This document shows, one piece after another, positions 6,808-14,241 of a stretch of 16,979 nucleotides of DNA. The notes under the pieces are model-generated. The model was not told the origin of the DNA. It made no database searches and saw nothing but the letters and a program-made list of their open reading frames with translations. Origin of the DNA: Dehalococcoidia bacterium (lineage in GTDB: Bacteria; Chloroflexota; Dehalococcoidia; Dehalococcoidales; DAOWLH01); the NCBI GenBank assembly GCA_030643515.1, contig DAOWLH010000096.1, positions 1 to 16,979 on the forward strand, read 5' to 3'. Position 1 is the first letter of the stretch, and each line of letters starts with the position of its first letter. The position numbers and the translations under genes were made by a program.

Positions 6808-8217
6808 CTATCCCGTTTCGGCCGAAACCTCTTTGATTATTGCCACTATGGTTTTATCCTGGGAGGGCAGGACGGTGCGCATATCTATTAGCAGGTGCTT
6901 GCCGCTGGTCCGGCCAATGATGGGCAACCTCGCCAGGCGCAGGCTCTGAGCAAAATCCTCTACCGGGCACTTTGGCTCGATAGCCACCAGCCTGCTGGCC
7001 AAGCCCTGCTCCGGCATCGAGCCACCACCCACCATGCTGGTTCCGTCCCTGACCCTGGTCTTTATACCGGCCCGGGTGAGCCTTTTGGTGATGGCCTGGG
7101 CCCTGGCATCGAGCTGGGCCAGTGTTGCCGCCATCATCTGCCAGACCGGAATCTCGGCGACCGCTTCTTTTGCAAGGTAGTGTTTTACAGTGGTTCCCAG
7201 GGCTGCCGCCGACAGCTTGTCAATACGGATAACGCGCAGTAGCGGATGGCTGCGGAGTATGTCAAGATAGAGACTCCTGCCCAGTATGATGCCGGCCTGA
7301 GGCCCACCCAGCAGCTTGTCCCCGCTAAAACAGACCAGATCTGCCCCATCAGCCAGCGCTTCCTGAACAGTTGGCTCGTGCCTACATCCAAAGTCTTCGG
7401 TGTTGAGAAGGGCACCGCTGCCAAGATCATAGACCACCGGCAGGTTGCATTTTGCCCCCAGCGCTTCTAGCTGGGGGATGGTGGCCGCGTGGGTAAAACC
7501 GCTCATGGCAAAATTGCTCTGGTGTATCTTGAGCAGCAGGGCTGTCTTATCGCTTATCGCCTGTTCATAATCTTTAATGTAGGTCTGGTTGGTGGTGCCC
7601 ACTTCCCGGAGGCAGACGCCGCTCTGTTCCATAATCTCAGGCACCCGAAAGCCGCCGCCAATCTGCACCAGTTCCCCTCGTGAAATAATAACCTCCCTGT
7701 CGTGGGCCAGCGCTACCAGGATGAGCAGCACGGCGGCGGCGTTGTTGTTGACCACTACGGCAGCTTCGGTTCCTGTCAGAGCGCAGAGCAGCTTTTCGGC
7801 TTCTTGTGCCCTGTGGCCGCGTTTGCCCGTTACCAGGTCTGTTTCCAGGTTGCAGTAGCCGCCAGCGAGGCTGGCCACTGAATCCAGCGCCTGGGTGGAA
7901 AGGGGTGCCCTGCCCAGGTTGGTGTGCAGGATAACACCGGTGCCGTTAATTACCGGATTTAAGAAACCGGGCCAGATACAGCTCAACTGCTGCTTGATGA
8001 GGTTGAATATGGCGGTTATTGAAGGGCAGATATCACCCTGGCTGATTTGCCTGCGGATACCGGCTAAAACCTGCTGCGTTGCCCGGGAAACCAGCACACG
8101 GGGGTAACGCTCTATCTCAGCCTGGATATCAGCAGCTTCTAAAACCTTCTCTACGGAAGGCAGTTTACGCAGTTCCCGGTTAATAGAATCCTTATCTCTG
8201 GCATTCACGCCTGTCAT
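6808..8217 (-). CDS. selA: L-seryl-tRNA(Sec) selenium transferase SelA
   Basis: SelA is a PLP enzyme that converts Ser-tRNA(Sec) to Sec-tRNA(Sec) using selenophosphate from SelD. The 469-residue length is typical. The N-terminal helical region (RKLPSVEKVLEA, about residues 17-28) is the SelA-specific tRNA-binding part; NGTGVILHTNLGRAPLS (91-107) and FSGDKLLGGPQAGIILG (297-313) are signature segments, with Lys301 as the expected PLP Schiff-base lysine. The ATG overlaps the selD stop as ATGA (8217-8214), indicating translational coupling, and selB follows 5 nt after its end. Gene content and motifs leave little doubt; the bacterial SelA route is present rather than the SepSecS route. Confidence 0.97.
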   Translation of the reverse strand: MTGVNARDKDSINRELRKLPSVEKVLEAADIQAEIERYPRVLVSRATQQVLAGIRRQISQGDICPSITAIFNLIKQQLSCIWPGFLNPVINGTGVILHTNLGRAPLSTQALDSVASLAGGYCNLETDLVTGKRGHRAQEAEKLLCALTGTEAAVVVNNNAAAVLLILVALAHDREVIISRGELVQIGGGFRVPEIMEQSGVCLREVGTTNQTYIKDYEQAISDKTALLLKIHQSNFAMSGFTHAATIPQLEALGAKCNLPVVYDLGSGALLNTEDFGCRHEPTVQEALADGADLVCFSGDKLLGGPQAGIILGRSLYLDILRSHPLLRVIRIDKLSAAALGTTVKHYLAKEAVAEIPVWQMMAATLAQLDARAQAITKRLTRAGIKTRVRDGTSMVGGGSMPEQGLASRLVAIEPKCPVEDFAQSLRLARLPIIGRTSGKHLLIDMRTVLPSQDKTIVAIIKEVSAETG

Positions 8218-9299
8218 TTTACTATAATCTGGACTCTTGGCCCTTTTACCACCTGCCCGACGATGGCTGCCTGCTCATCACTGCGTCCCCTGATGCGCTC
8301 CAGCATCTCATCCGCTTTATCCGGCGATACCGCAATCAGCAGGCCTCCGGAGGTCTGGGGGTCATAGAGGATGGTCATCATGTCTTCGTCAACCCGGCTG
8401 CCATCAACCATGTGGGAGCGAAACTCCTCATTGTTATAGTAGCCCTCGGGCAGGATGCCCATTTCATCTTTAAGTTCCCGGACCAGCGCTTTCAACCCTT
8501 TTGCCAGAGTCCCGTCGTCGCAGGCAATCAGGGGAACCTGGTCGCTGTATATCTCTATCGACGCTTCGCTTTGTTCCGCCATCTCGCTGGAATGACCGAT
8601 GAGGGCAAAACCGGTTACATCTGTCATGGCACTTATACCGCCAACCTCCAGGGCGGCCTCGGAGGCATCCCTGTTCAAGTGAATCATTACTTCGGTGATT
8701 GTTTGCACTGCTTTTTGCCCCACCATTCCCAGCTTGTAGGCGGTGGAGATAAGGCCGATACCCACCGGCTTGGTCAGTATCAGCTTGTCTCCGATATTGA
8801 CGCCGCCCTTGGTGATTACTTTTTTGGGATGAACCAGGCCGGTTACTGATAGGCCGAACTTGACATCCTCATTCCTGACGCTGTGGCCGCCGATTAAGGC
8901 TACATTGGCCTCGTTGCAAATGTCCAATCCACCTTTCAAGATTTCGGTCAATACCGACATATCCAGTTTCTTTTCCGGGAAGCAGACGACATTCATCGCT
9001 GTAATGGGTCTTGCTCCCATGGCCCAGATATCGGATAATGAGTTGGCGGCGGCAATCATGCCAAAATCATAGGGGTCGTCAACCACCGGGGTGATGTAAT
9101 CCAGATGCTGGACGATGGCGGTATCATCATCCAGCCTGACTACTCCGGCATCATCCGGCTTATCCAGGCCGACTATAACATCCGGATATTTGGGTATCGT
9201 GAGGCCGCACATTGCTTTGTCTAAGTCACCCGGACTTAGTTTGGCAGCTCAGCCGGAGTACTGGGAGTATGCGGTGAGTTGGACATCGGTTTGAGCCAT
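8214..9299 (-). CDS. selD: Selenide, water dikinase SelD, a selenoprotein with Sec17 (UGA)
   Basis: SelD makes selenophosphate from selenide and ATP. The true start is the ATG at 9299, with AAGGAGG 8 nt upstream. The frame reads MAQTDVQLTAYSQYSG, then UGA at 9251-9249, then AAKLSP and on to the conserved body, giving 361 residues. By numbering with E. coli SelD (Cys17, Lys20 in an SHGAGCGCK context), UGA falls exactly on catalytic residue 17 and Lys20 is kept; position 19, Cys in E. coli, is Ala here. The remaining motifs are intact: DDAGVV (49-54), DYITPVVDDPYDFG (67-80), AANSLSDIWAMGA (84-96). A SECIS-like hairpin follows the UGA. A conventional caller would start at the internal ATG 9212 and lose the catalytic N-terminus. 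The gene overlaps selA by 4 nt. Confidence 0.95.
9221..9251 (-). promoter_or_regulatory. Bacterial SECIS element and Sec UGA of selD
   Basis: On the minus strand the UGA (9251-9249) is followed after 9 nt by CTAAGTC (9239-9233), loop CGGGT (9232-9228) and the perfect complement GACTTAG (9227-9221). The loop begins 16 nt after the UGA and carries G at its second and third positions. This matches the general bacterial pattern of a small stem-loop with a G near the loop start, just downstream of the codon. Confidence 0.85.
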
Positions 9300-9352
9300 T
9301 CGTCTTTCCTCCTTAATTTGGCTTATAAGCATAGTCTGCATCACAGTAATGC

Positions 9353-9447
9353 TGGCGGAGGGGGAGGGAATCGAACCCCCCGCAGCAATATTAATTGCCG
9401 CCAACGGATTTGAAGTCCGCAAGGCCCACCAGAGCCTATCCGCCTCC
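9353..9447 (-). tRNA. selC: tRNA-Sec (anticodon UCA)
   Basis: Starting at 9447 gives a 95-nt tRNA with encoded CCA (9355-9353) and discriminator G. It has acceptor GGAGGCGG, a 2-nt linker, a 6-bp D stem (AGGCTC/GGGCCT) with 4-nt loop TGGT, a 5-bp anticodon stem with loop CTTCAAA (anticodon TCA at 9413-9411), an 8-bp variable arm (GCGGCAAT/ATTGCTGC) and T loop TTCGATT. The 6-bp D stem, tiny D loop, long variable arm and long acceptor are specific to tRNA-Sec. Pair 6 of the acceptor is C against C. A start at 9450 would also pair but leaves a 5-nt linker. selD follows 53 nt downstream. Confidence 0.95.
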
Positions 9448-9453
9448 TCCGGA

Positions 9454-9462
9454 ATTATAGCA
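9454..9462 (-). promoter_or_regulatory. Extended -10 promoter of the sel operon
   Basis: On the minus strand TGC plus TATAAT (9462-9454) is an extended -10. Its last base is 7 nt from G9447, the proposed 5' end of tRNA-Sec, so the transcript could start on the mature tRNA end without a leader. No good -35 is seen. That it drives selCDAB is inferred from position. Confidence 0.5.
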
Positions 9463-9695
9463 CAAAGCAGACGGAATCGGCACTCTGCGCTCGCCCCTGG
9501 TGGCAGCGGTATTAGTGTAGCAATAGAATATCTTATCCGTCAACCAAATTGCTTTTATAGGCTGACCATGGTTGTTTTCAAGGATATTCGCCGGCTCTTC
9601 ATAGATGGTCTAATTTGACTTTTCAGACCAAAAGTGATAGCCTGAAATTAGGAGGCAAGGAGTTTTCCTCCTCCAATATGGTGTAAGGGGGGTGT
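9463..9695. other. Intergenic, upstream part of the sel-radical SAM gap
   Basis: No gene is supported. On the plus strand TTGACT (9615-9620), 17 nt, then TAGCCT (9638-9643) is a possible weak promoter reading toward the small ORF at 9696. GGTCT/AGACC (9608-9612, 9625-9629) and GGAGG/CCTCC (9651-9655, 9667-9671) are short inverted repeats. Confidence 0.3.
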
Positions 9696-9773
9696 ATGAT
9701 GAAGGTTCTGTTTTCTTTGTTATGCCGCTGGATGTTTCCTCGGCAAAGCTCCTCGCTGGCAGGGGGGCAGTAG
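9696..9773 (+). CDS. Possible 25-residue small ORF or leader peptide
   Basis: A purine-rich AAGGGGGGTGT stands directly before tandem ATG codons (9696 and 9699). The frame encodes MMKVLFSLLCRWMF followed by a polar end and stops at TAG 9771-9773. The start has a good ribosome-binding context and the peptide begins with a basic-hydrophobic run. Its 3' half lies on the first two members of the inverted-repeat set at 9736-9823, an arrangement reminiscent of an attenuation leader. No gene follows on this strand in the window, so it could equally be chance. I recognise no homologue. Confidence 0.3.
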   Translation: MMKVLFSLLCRWMFPRQSSSLAGGQ

Positions 9774-9823
9774 AGCACCATAAGCTGTCAGTGCGGAGCC
9801 GAGGAAGGTTTCTAAGCTCCTCG
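9736..9823. repeat. Alternative-pairing inverted and direct repeats
   Basis: TTCCTCGGC (9736-9744) is the exact inverted complement of GCCGAGGAA (9798-9806). AAGCTCCTCG occurs twice as a direct repeat (9746-9755 and 9814-9823), and each copy holds TCCTCG, which can also pair with CGAGGA in the 9798-9806 arm. The same central arm can therefore form three mutually exclusive stems, which suggests a structured or switching RNA on one strand. Strand and function are unknown. Confidence 0.5.
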
Positions 9824-9895
9824 TATGTTTAAGGCTCCTGTTTGGGGTGGAGATATCTGGCCGATGACCAGGCGGGAGGAGTAGGAAGCGAATTT

Positions 9896-9927
9896 ATAGA
9901 CCCTGAGAAGGATTTCTCAGGGTCTAT
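9896..9927 (-). terminator. Long hairpin after the gatB-radical SAM operon
   Basis: A perfect 14-bp stem (9896-9909 with 9914-9927) closes a 4-nt loop, beginning 11 nt past the stop codon at 9938. Position and stability suggest a transcription end or mRNA-stabilising structure. There is no run of T on the exit side, so it is not a textbook intrinsic terminator. Confidence 0.6.
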
Positions 9928-9937
9928 TGTATTGGAA

Positions 9938-11641
9938 TCATCTTCCAGATACCAGCGACCACATGGAGCGCAGAAACTTCAGCTTCCTCGGTCCCATGGG
10001 CATCTCCAGTTCACCCCGCTCATTGGCCCGGAGGGCGTTTATTTTGTCCACCTGTGGCTTCAGGGCTTCAAGCTCTTCCGGGTTGCCTGACCCTATCTCG
10101 TCAATGCGCTGCTCCAGTTCCATGGCGGTGTTGATTCGCAACTCCTGGGTCTGGGCCATCTGCGGTGAAATAAGGCCGTACTTTGCCTTAAGACGGGTAA
10201 GGCGCAGGATGGCCTGGTAGGTAGTGTCTATAATCTGCTGGCGTGTCATCCACCGCGTCTCGTAGTTCAGGGTGAACCGCCAGCTCGGCGCCAGCAGTGC
10301 CTGGCGGTGATCCTCCAGCGTTCGTAGAAGGATGTGATAGCCGTAGCGCTCCGGCTGTTCGTAGGCGAGACTGCCCGGGTCGAGGAAGGGTGCCAACGGG
10401 CCGATGAGCAGGGAAAGCCTCTTGTCCCCCTTGAATCTTTCCAGCAGGTGCTGGCAGTAGTCAACCGTTTCCAGTACTGACTGTGGTGTCTGCTGGGGCA
10501 GGCCGACCATAAAGAAAACATCAAATCGGCTGCAGCCGGCATCAAGGGCGTCGGCGATGGTTTGCTCCATGTCTTCGTTTGAGTAGTGTTTGCCGGCGGC
10601 TTTTCGCACTTCCGGGTCGTGAGATTCCGGCGAAATCTCAAGGCAAAAATCGGGCGCCGCCGCCGCCAGTTTCTTAAGGAATTCGCTGGAAGCCGGGCGG
10701 AATACCTCCAGCATCAGCCGGTTTTTGACCCCGTTGCGGGCGAGGATATCGAGAAGCTCGTCGGCCGGGGCGTCGCCCGGTTGCCTGATGTCGCCCAGTA
10801 TGAAGATGGGGCCATGGCTGAAGCGGCCGATGTTTTTTATGTCGCGGGCAATATTCTGCGGCGAGCGAAATACCGTCTTTTGCCGGTTCAGGAAGTGCTT
10901 GAAGGCAGCATTGGAGCCACCGCAGATGACGCAGTTATGGTTACAGCCGCGGCAGGTGAATACGGCGGTAACCGGGTAGCGCAGCCAGCCCTTAAAGGGG
11001 ACGACGCTGGCCAGGTCGCGGTGCCTGACGACAGAGCGTATCATGCCGTGGTAGGGATCAACCATGATGTCGCTGATGTCATCCGGGACGTGGCTCAGCG
11101 GGTTGTCCCGCAGCTGTCCCTCCCCGTCTTTCCAGGCAAGGTTGGGCACTCTTTCTGGCGGCCGACCGTTCTTAACCGCTTCCATCAACTGGCGCAGTGG
11201 CTCTTCGGTTGAGTCCCCGCGCAGAACGAAATCTATCTGGGGATAGTCGAGGAGTTCCTTGTAAAAATACGATGCCGAGAAGCCACCGATGACCACTTTT
11301 GACTCAGGGTGACATTTCTTTACCACCTTTGCCACCTCAACAGCCCCGTGGGCGTGTACCATCCAGTGCAAATCAATGCCGAAAAGCGGTGCGTTGAGCT
11401 TGCACAGCATCTTCTCGGCATCGAAGTCTTTGCTTGCCAGCATTCGCCCGGCCAGGTTGACAATGCGCACCCGGTATCCTGCCCGCTCCAGGTATTCGGC
11501 CAGGCTGGTCAGGCCGAAGGGGTACATCTCAAAGACCGGACTTGCCGGAACCAGGTCGCTGACCGGCCCGTAGAGGATGGTCTTCTTGCGGAAGTCATAG
11601 ACGTGGGGTGCATGCAGCAGAACTAGGTCACTCTTGGGCAT
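9938..11641 (-). CDS. B12-binding-type radical SAM protein (Ta0216-like)
   Basis: The N-terminal region (about residues 1-160) has the layout of the cobalamin-binding fold found ahead of many radical SAM domains: MPKSDLVLLHAP, FGLTSLAEYLERAGYRVRIVN, SKVVIGGFSASY, DFVLRGDSTEEPL. The canonical DxHxxG cobalamin motif is not clear. The radical SAM core follows with C233-x3-C237-x2-C240 (CNHNCVIC) for the 4Fe-4S cluster, then a TIM-barrel-like part (FDVFFMVGLPQQTPQSVLETVDYC) and a C-terminal extension. Overall it resembles the archaeal/Chloroflexi Ta0216 family (recalled as TIGR04190), of unknown substrate. The ATG at 11641 overlaps the ubiE end by 14 nt; an ATG at 11662 would add seven residues. 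Next to menG and menA, a role in quinone or isoprenoid chemistry is possible but only inferred. Confidence 0.85.
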   Translation of the reverse strand: MPKSDLVLLHAPHVYDFRKKTILYGPVSDLVPASPVFEMYPFGLTSLAEYLERAGYRVRIVNLAGRMLASKDFDAEKMLCKLNAPLFGIDLHWMVHAHGAVEVAKVVKKCHPESKVVIGGFSASYFYKELLDYPQIDFVLRGDSTEEPLRQLMEAVKNGRPPERVPNLAWKDGEGQLRDNPLSHVPDDISDIMVDPYHGMIRSVVRHRDLASVVPFKGWLRYPVTAVFTCRGCNHNCVICGGSNAAFKHFLNRQKTVFRSPQNIARDIKNIGRFSHGPIFILGDIRQPGDAPADELLDILARNGVKNRLMLEVFRPASSEFLKKLAAAAPDFCLEISPESHDPEVRKAAGKHYSNEDMEQTIADALDAGCSRFDVFFMVGLPQQTPQSVLETVDYCQHLLERFKGDKRLSLLIGPLAPFLDPGSLAYEQPERYGYHILLRTLEDHRQALLAPSWRFTLNYETRWMTRQQIIDTTYQAILRLTRLKAKYGLISPQMAQTQELRINTAMELEQRIDEIGSGNPEELEALKPQVDKINALRANERGELEMPMGPRKLKFLRSMWSLVSGR

Positions 11642-12386
11642 TACAACCGGGTATCCCTCCATTTTGCTTGGTGGCTATATGGATGCTGGTAGCACCGAGT
11701 AAATGCCGGCAGAAGCAAACCTGGCTGAAGCCGGCCCGGGATAACAAATCCGTGAGCTCCTCAGGGGAGTAAAAGCCGGCTGCCGACTCTGACAGGTAGC
11801 GGTATCCTTCCTGGTTGCCTGATATAAATGCGCCCAGCCGGCAAACAATTTGCCTTAGATAGAAGTGGTACAGGCTCTTTATCAGCCTTGATTTTGGCTG
11901 GGATGTTTCCACAATGACGAGTCTGCCACCGGGCTTGAGCACCCGCAGCACCTCTGCCAGGTATTGCTCTATAAGCGGGTTATTATAGCTGAGGTTACGG
12001 AAAGCAAATGATATGGCGATGCTGTTAAAGTTGTCTTCGGGAAAGGGTAAATTGGCGGCATCGGCATAGACGAAACAGGGCTTGGGACTAATGCCGCTAC
12101 TCCTTGCCTTCTGTTCGGCTACCGCCAGCATGGGCTGGCTAAAGTCGACACCGGTCACCGTTGTCCCGTCCCGGGAAATCCGGCAGATCTCCATTGTCAG
12201 GTCTCCGGTGCCGCAGCACAGGTCCAGCACTCTACCGGGATTGCCAGCCAGGCACTCTCTGGCAGCTCTCCTTCGCCAAATCTGGTCGAGACCGAGGGAC
12301 ATTATGCGGTTGATAAGGTCGTACCGGTGTGGTATGGCGTCATATATCTGGTGGAGGAACCGGCTCTGGGCAGCCTGGTAGCTCAT
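11628..12386 (-). CDS. ubiE: UbiE/MenG-type methyltransferase
   Basis: This 252-residue class I SAM-dependent methyltransferase belongs to the UbiE/MenG (COQ5) family, which C-methylates demethylmenaquinone or the ubiquinone precursor. The N-terminal family signature YDLINRIMSLGLDQIWRR (22-39) is clear; SAM motif I is VLDLCCGTGDLT (53-64), and later segments include ISFAFRNLSYNNPL and EVLRVLKPGGRLVIVE. It starts 3 nt after the menA-like stop and overlaps the radical SAM gene at its end, so the three are one transcription unit. With a DHNA-type prenyltransferase directly upstream, the last two steps of menaquinone synthesis (prenylation, methylation) are encoded side by side. No ring-forming men genes lie in this window. 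Confidence 0.92.
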   Translation of the reverse strand: MSYQAAQSRFLHQIYDAIPHRYDLINRIMSLGLDQIWRRRAARECLAGNPGRVLDLCCGTGDLTMEICRISRDGTTVTGVDFSQPMLAVAEQKARSSGISPKPCFVYADAANLPFPEDNFNSIAISFAFRNLSYNNPLIEQYLAEVLRVLKPGGRLVIVETSQPKSRLIKSLYHFYLRQIVCRLGAFISGNQEGYRYLSESAAGFYSPEELTDLLSRAGFSQVCFCRHLLGATSIHIATKQNGGIPGCNAQE

Positions 12387-12389
12387 GCT

Positions 12390-13289
12390 CTAAAAAACCC
12401 TGGCGAGAACGTAGCCCAAGCCCATCAGCAACTGAGTGAATATCACAACCATTACATTGCTGGCCAGGGCAGGGACCAGCCTGTCCATTTGTTGGTAACT
12501 GAGGGCGCCCCGGATAGCTTTGATGGCCATCGGGATGGTGAGCAGGGCCAGCAGCGAAAAGGCGGGCATAAAGTCGGTGACTACGCCGACGATTATCCAT
12601 AAATAGACTAGGACTGTCAGGAACGAATAGACGGCAGCTGCCTTGGCTCCTCCGATAAAAATGGGTAGAGAGCGACGGCCGGCTTTCTTATCGGCTTCAA
12701 TATCGGGCAGCTCATTCAGCAGGAGGAGGTTATGTACCAGGATTCCGGATGGTATCGAGGCGAAAATGGCCTCCTGCGTGAAGCCGCCGGTCTGGATGTA
12801 GTAAAGCCCCAGTATGGCCAGGGCGCCCAGGCCCAGGCCGGGAGCCCATTCCGCCCAGCCCATCTTGAGGATGAATGGGGTATACAGAACGATGCAGGCA
12901 GCACCGAAGAGTAGCAGCCACAGCAGGGCCAGGCCGCTGGTAATAACGAAGTAGATGCCGATGGGTACTATGGCCAGCAAGCTACCCAGGCCAAGCCAGA
13001 GGGCTTGTTTTGGTTTTATAAGTCCGGCTGGCAGGACACCGCTGCCGCCGCTGAAGGGCGTTTTATTGGTGTCGAAGTCCACCCCGCTCTGGTAGTCGTG
13101 GTATTCATTGAGCACGTTGACGCTGATGTGGGCCAGCAGTAGTCCCAGGAAGGCCAGTAAGGCGTGCCCCAGGTGGAAGAAACCGTTATACCAGGCGATG
13201 CTGGTGCCCAAAAAGGCCAGTGCTACCGGGAGAGTCAGGAAGGGAGCCCTTATTAATAGAAGCCATTTCTTAAGACCCAAAGCTCCCAA
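12390..13289 (-). CDS. menA: UbiA-family prenyltransferase, MenA-like
   Basis: An integral membrane prenyltransferase of up to 299 residues with about eight hydrophobic segments. The two Asp-rich UbiA motifs are present: NEYHDYQSGVDFDTN (61-75) and DIEADKKAGRR (196-206), which bind the Mg-diphosphate of the polyprenyl donor. The first motif and overall form resemble 1,4-dihydroxy-2-naphthoate polyprenyltransferase, and the neighbouring UbiE/MenG supports a menaquinone role. The start is a TTG: either 13289, with the purine run immediately adjacent, or 13280, which has AAGGGGG 9 nt upstream and is the better initiation context. No ATG is available after the upstream in-frame stop. Without upstream genes the exact acceptor is not proven. 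Confidence 0.85.
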   Translation of the reverse strand: MGALGLKKWLLLIRAPFLTLPVALAFLGTSIAWYNGFFHLGHALLAFLGLLLAHISVNVLNEYHDYQSGVDFDTNKTPFSGGSGVLPAGLIKPKQALWLGLGSLLAIVPIGIYFVITSGLALLWLLLFGAACIVLYTPFILKMGWAEWAPGLGLGALAILGLYYIQTGGFTQEAIFASIPSGILVHNLLLLNELPDIEADKKAGRRSLPIFIGGAKAAAVYSFLTVLVYLWIIVGVVTDFMPAFSLLALLTIPMAIKAIRGALSYQQMDRLVPALASNVMVVIFTQLLMGLGYVLARVF

Positions 13290-13368
13290 CCCCCTTTTCG
13301 GCTGTCCCTGATAGCTTCAAGACACTGAGCAACAGTTATCAACTCTTGGCGGTGTTACCACCAGGGTT

Positions 13369-14223
13369 TTAATGATCGCCCCTTTTTTGTTGTAGTAATC
13401 TTACTTCGTCACCCACCTTGGCGTCAAGCAGAGAGCTGGCGTTGCCCCCTTTAAGGGACACTTCCAGATAGCCCGAGGAGCCAATCAGGGCGACCAGCCC
13501 GCTTCCTTCGGCGTAGGTGCGGCAAAGTCCCGAAATAAGGCGCTGGCCTATCTCGACAGCAACCGACTGCTCCCGCTGGGTTATATCCTCACTCCTTATA
13601 TTGGTGGTAAGGTTGCCGAAGCTGTCGGTATGCAGGATGTGGCCCAGTAGCGAGCCGTCGGGCCTGGTGACCGGCCGCGGCTGGGGAAGCATCTCCACCG
13701 AGCTAACCGGCTCACCGAACTGTATTGGTGGGAAGCCCAGGGAAAGGAGGGCGGCTACCGGGGCGAAGACGTCTCGCCCGTGGAATGTAGGGCTCACCGG
13801 TGACCTCCAGAACTCGGGTTTGTTAATGTGGACGATTTCTATATCCGCCCCCGGCTTCAACCCTCCCCTTATGGAGACCACTCCCTTCTCGGGTACCGGA
13901 CGGGCTAAGGATTCTTGAATGATATAGCTTAATACGCCGTTGTCGGGGGCAACAAACAAGCCCCGAGATGTCTTTAGTATGATAGCCCGGCGCTCGGTTC
14001 CTACTTCGGGGTCAACCACAACCAGGTGGATGGTCTTCTTGGTAAAACACGGGTACACCGTGCTTAAGATAAAGGCGGCCTGGGCGATATTCTGGGGCTT
14101 TATGGTATGGCAGATATCAACCAGCTTGGCATCGGGATTGATACCCAGTATTACCCCCTTTATTGATGCCACATAGGCGTCCTGCAGCCCGAAATCAGTG
14201 GTTAGCGTTATTACGGAACTCAT
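13369..14223 (-). CDS. SAM hydroxide adenosyltransferase (DUF62 family)
   Basis: The 284-residue protein belongs to the family that hydrolyses S-adenosylmethionine to adenosine and methionine with a hydroxide nucleophile, relatives of the fluorinase and chlorinase. Visible signatures: LTTDFGLQDAYVASIKGVI near the N-terminus, VVVDPEVGTERRAI (68-81) and FHGRDVFAPVAALLS (147-161). Asp71, Arg78 and His148 match the Asp-Arg-His triad that activates water in the hydroxide-using members, so a hydrolase rather than a halogenase is expected. The C-terminal domain has the usual GHILHTDSFGNLTTNI segment. The start at ATG 14223 is preferred over a TTG two codons earlier. It lies 18 nt after secG in the operon; the physiological purpose of the family is unclear. 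Confidence 0.93.
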   Translation of the reverse strand: MSSVITLTTDFGLQDAYVASIKGVILGINPDAKLVDICHTIKPQNIAQAAFILSTVYPCFTKKTIHLVVVDPEVGTERRAIILKTSRGLFVAPDNGVLSYIIQESLARPVPEKGVVSIRGGLKPGADIEIVHINKPEFWRSPVSPTFHGRDVFAPVAALLSLGFPPIQFGEPVSSVEMLPQPRPVTRPDGSLLGHILHTDSFGNLTTNIRSEDITQREQSVAVEIGQRLISGLCRTYAEGSGLVALIGSSGYLEVSLKGGNASSLLDAKVGDEVRLLQQKRGDH

Positions 14224-14241
14224 ATCCAACCATACCGGGTA

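Noticed and set aside
8214..9212. selD as a 332-residue protein starting at the Met codon at 9212
   Set aside because: It lacks the catalytic Cys/Sec17 and Lys20 region and a ribosome binding site, whereas the frame from 9299 through one UGA supplies both.
9349..9618. An 89-residue plus-strand open frame
   Set aside because: It is the antisense of tRNA-Sec and continues into the promoter region; the GGGAATCGAACCCCC stretch is the reverse of the tRNA T-arm.
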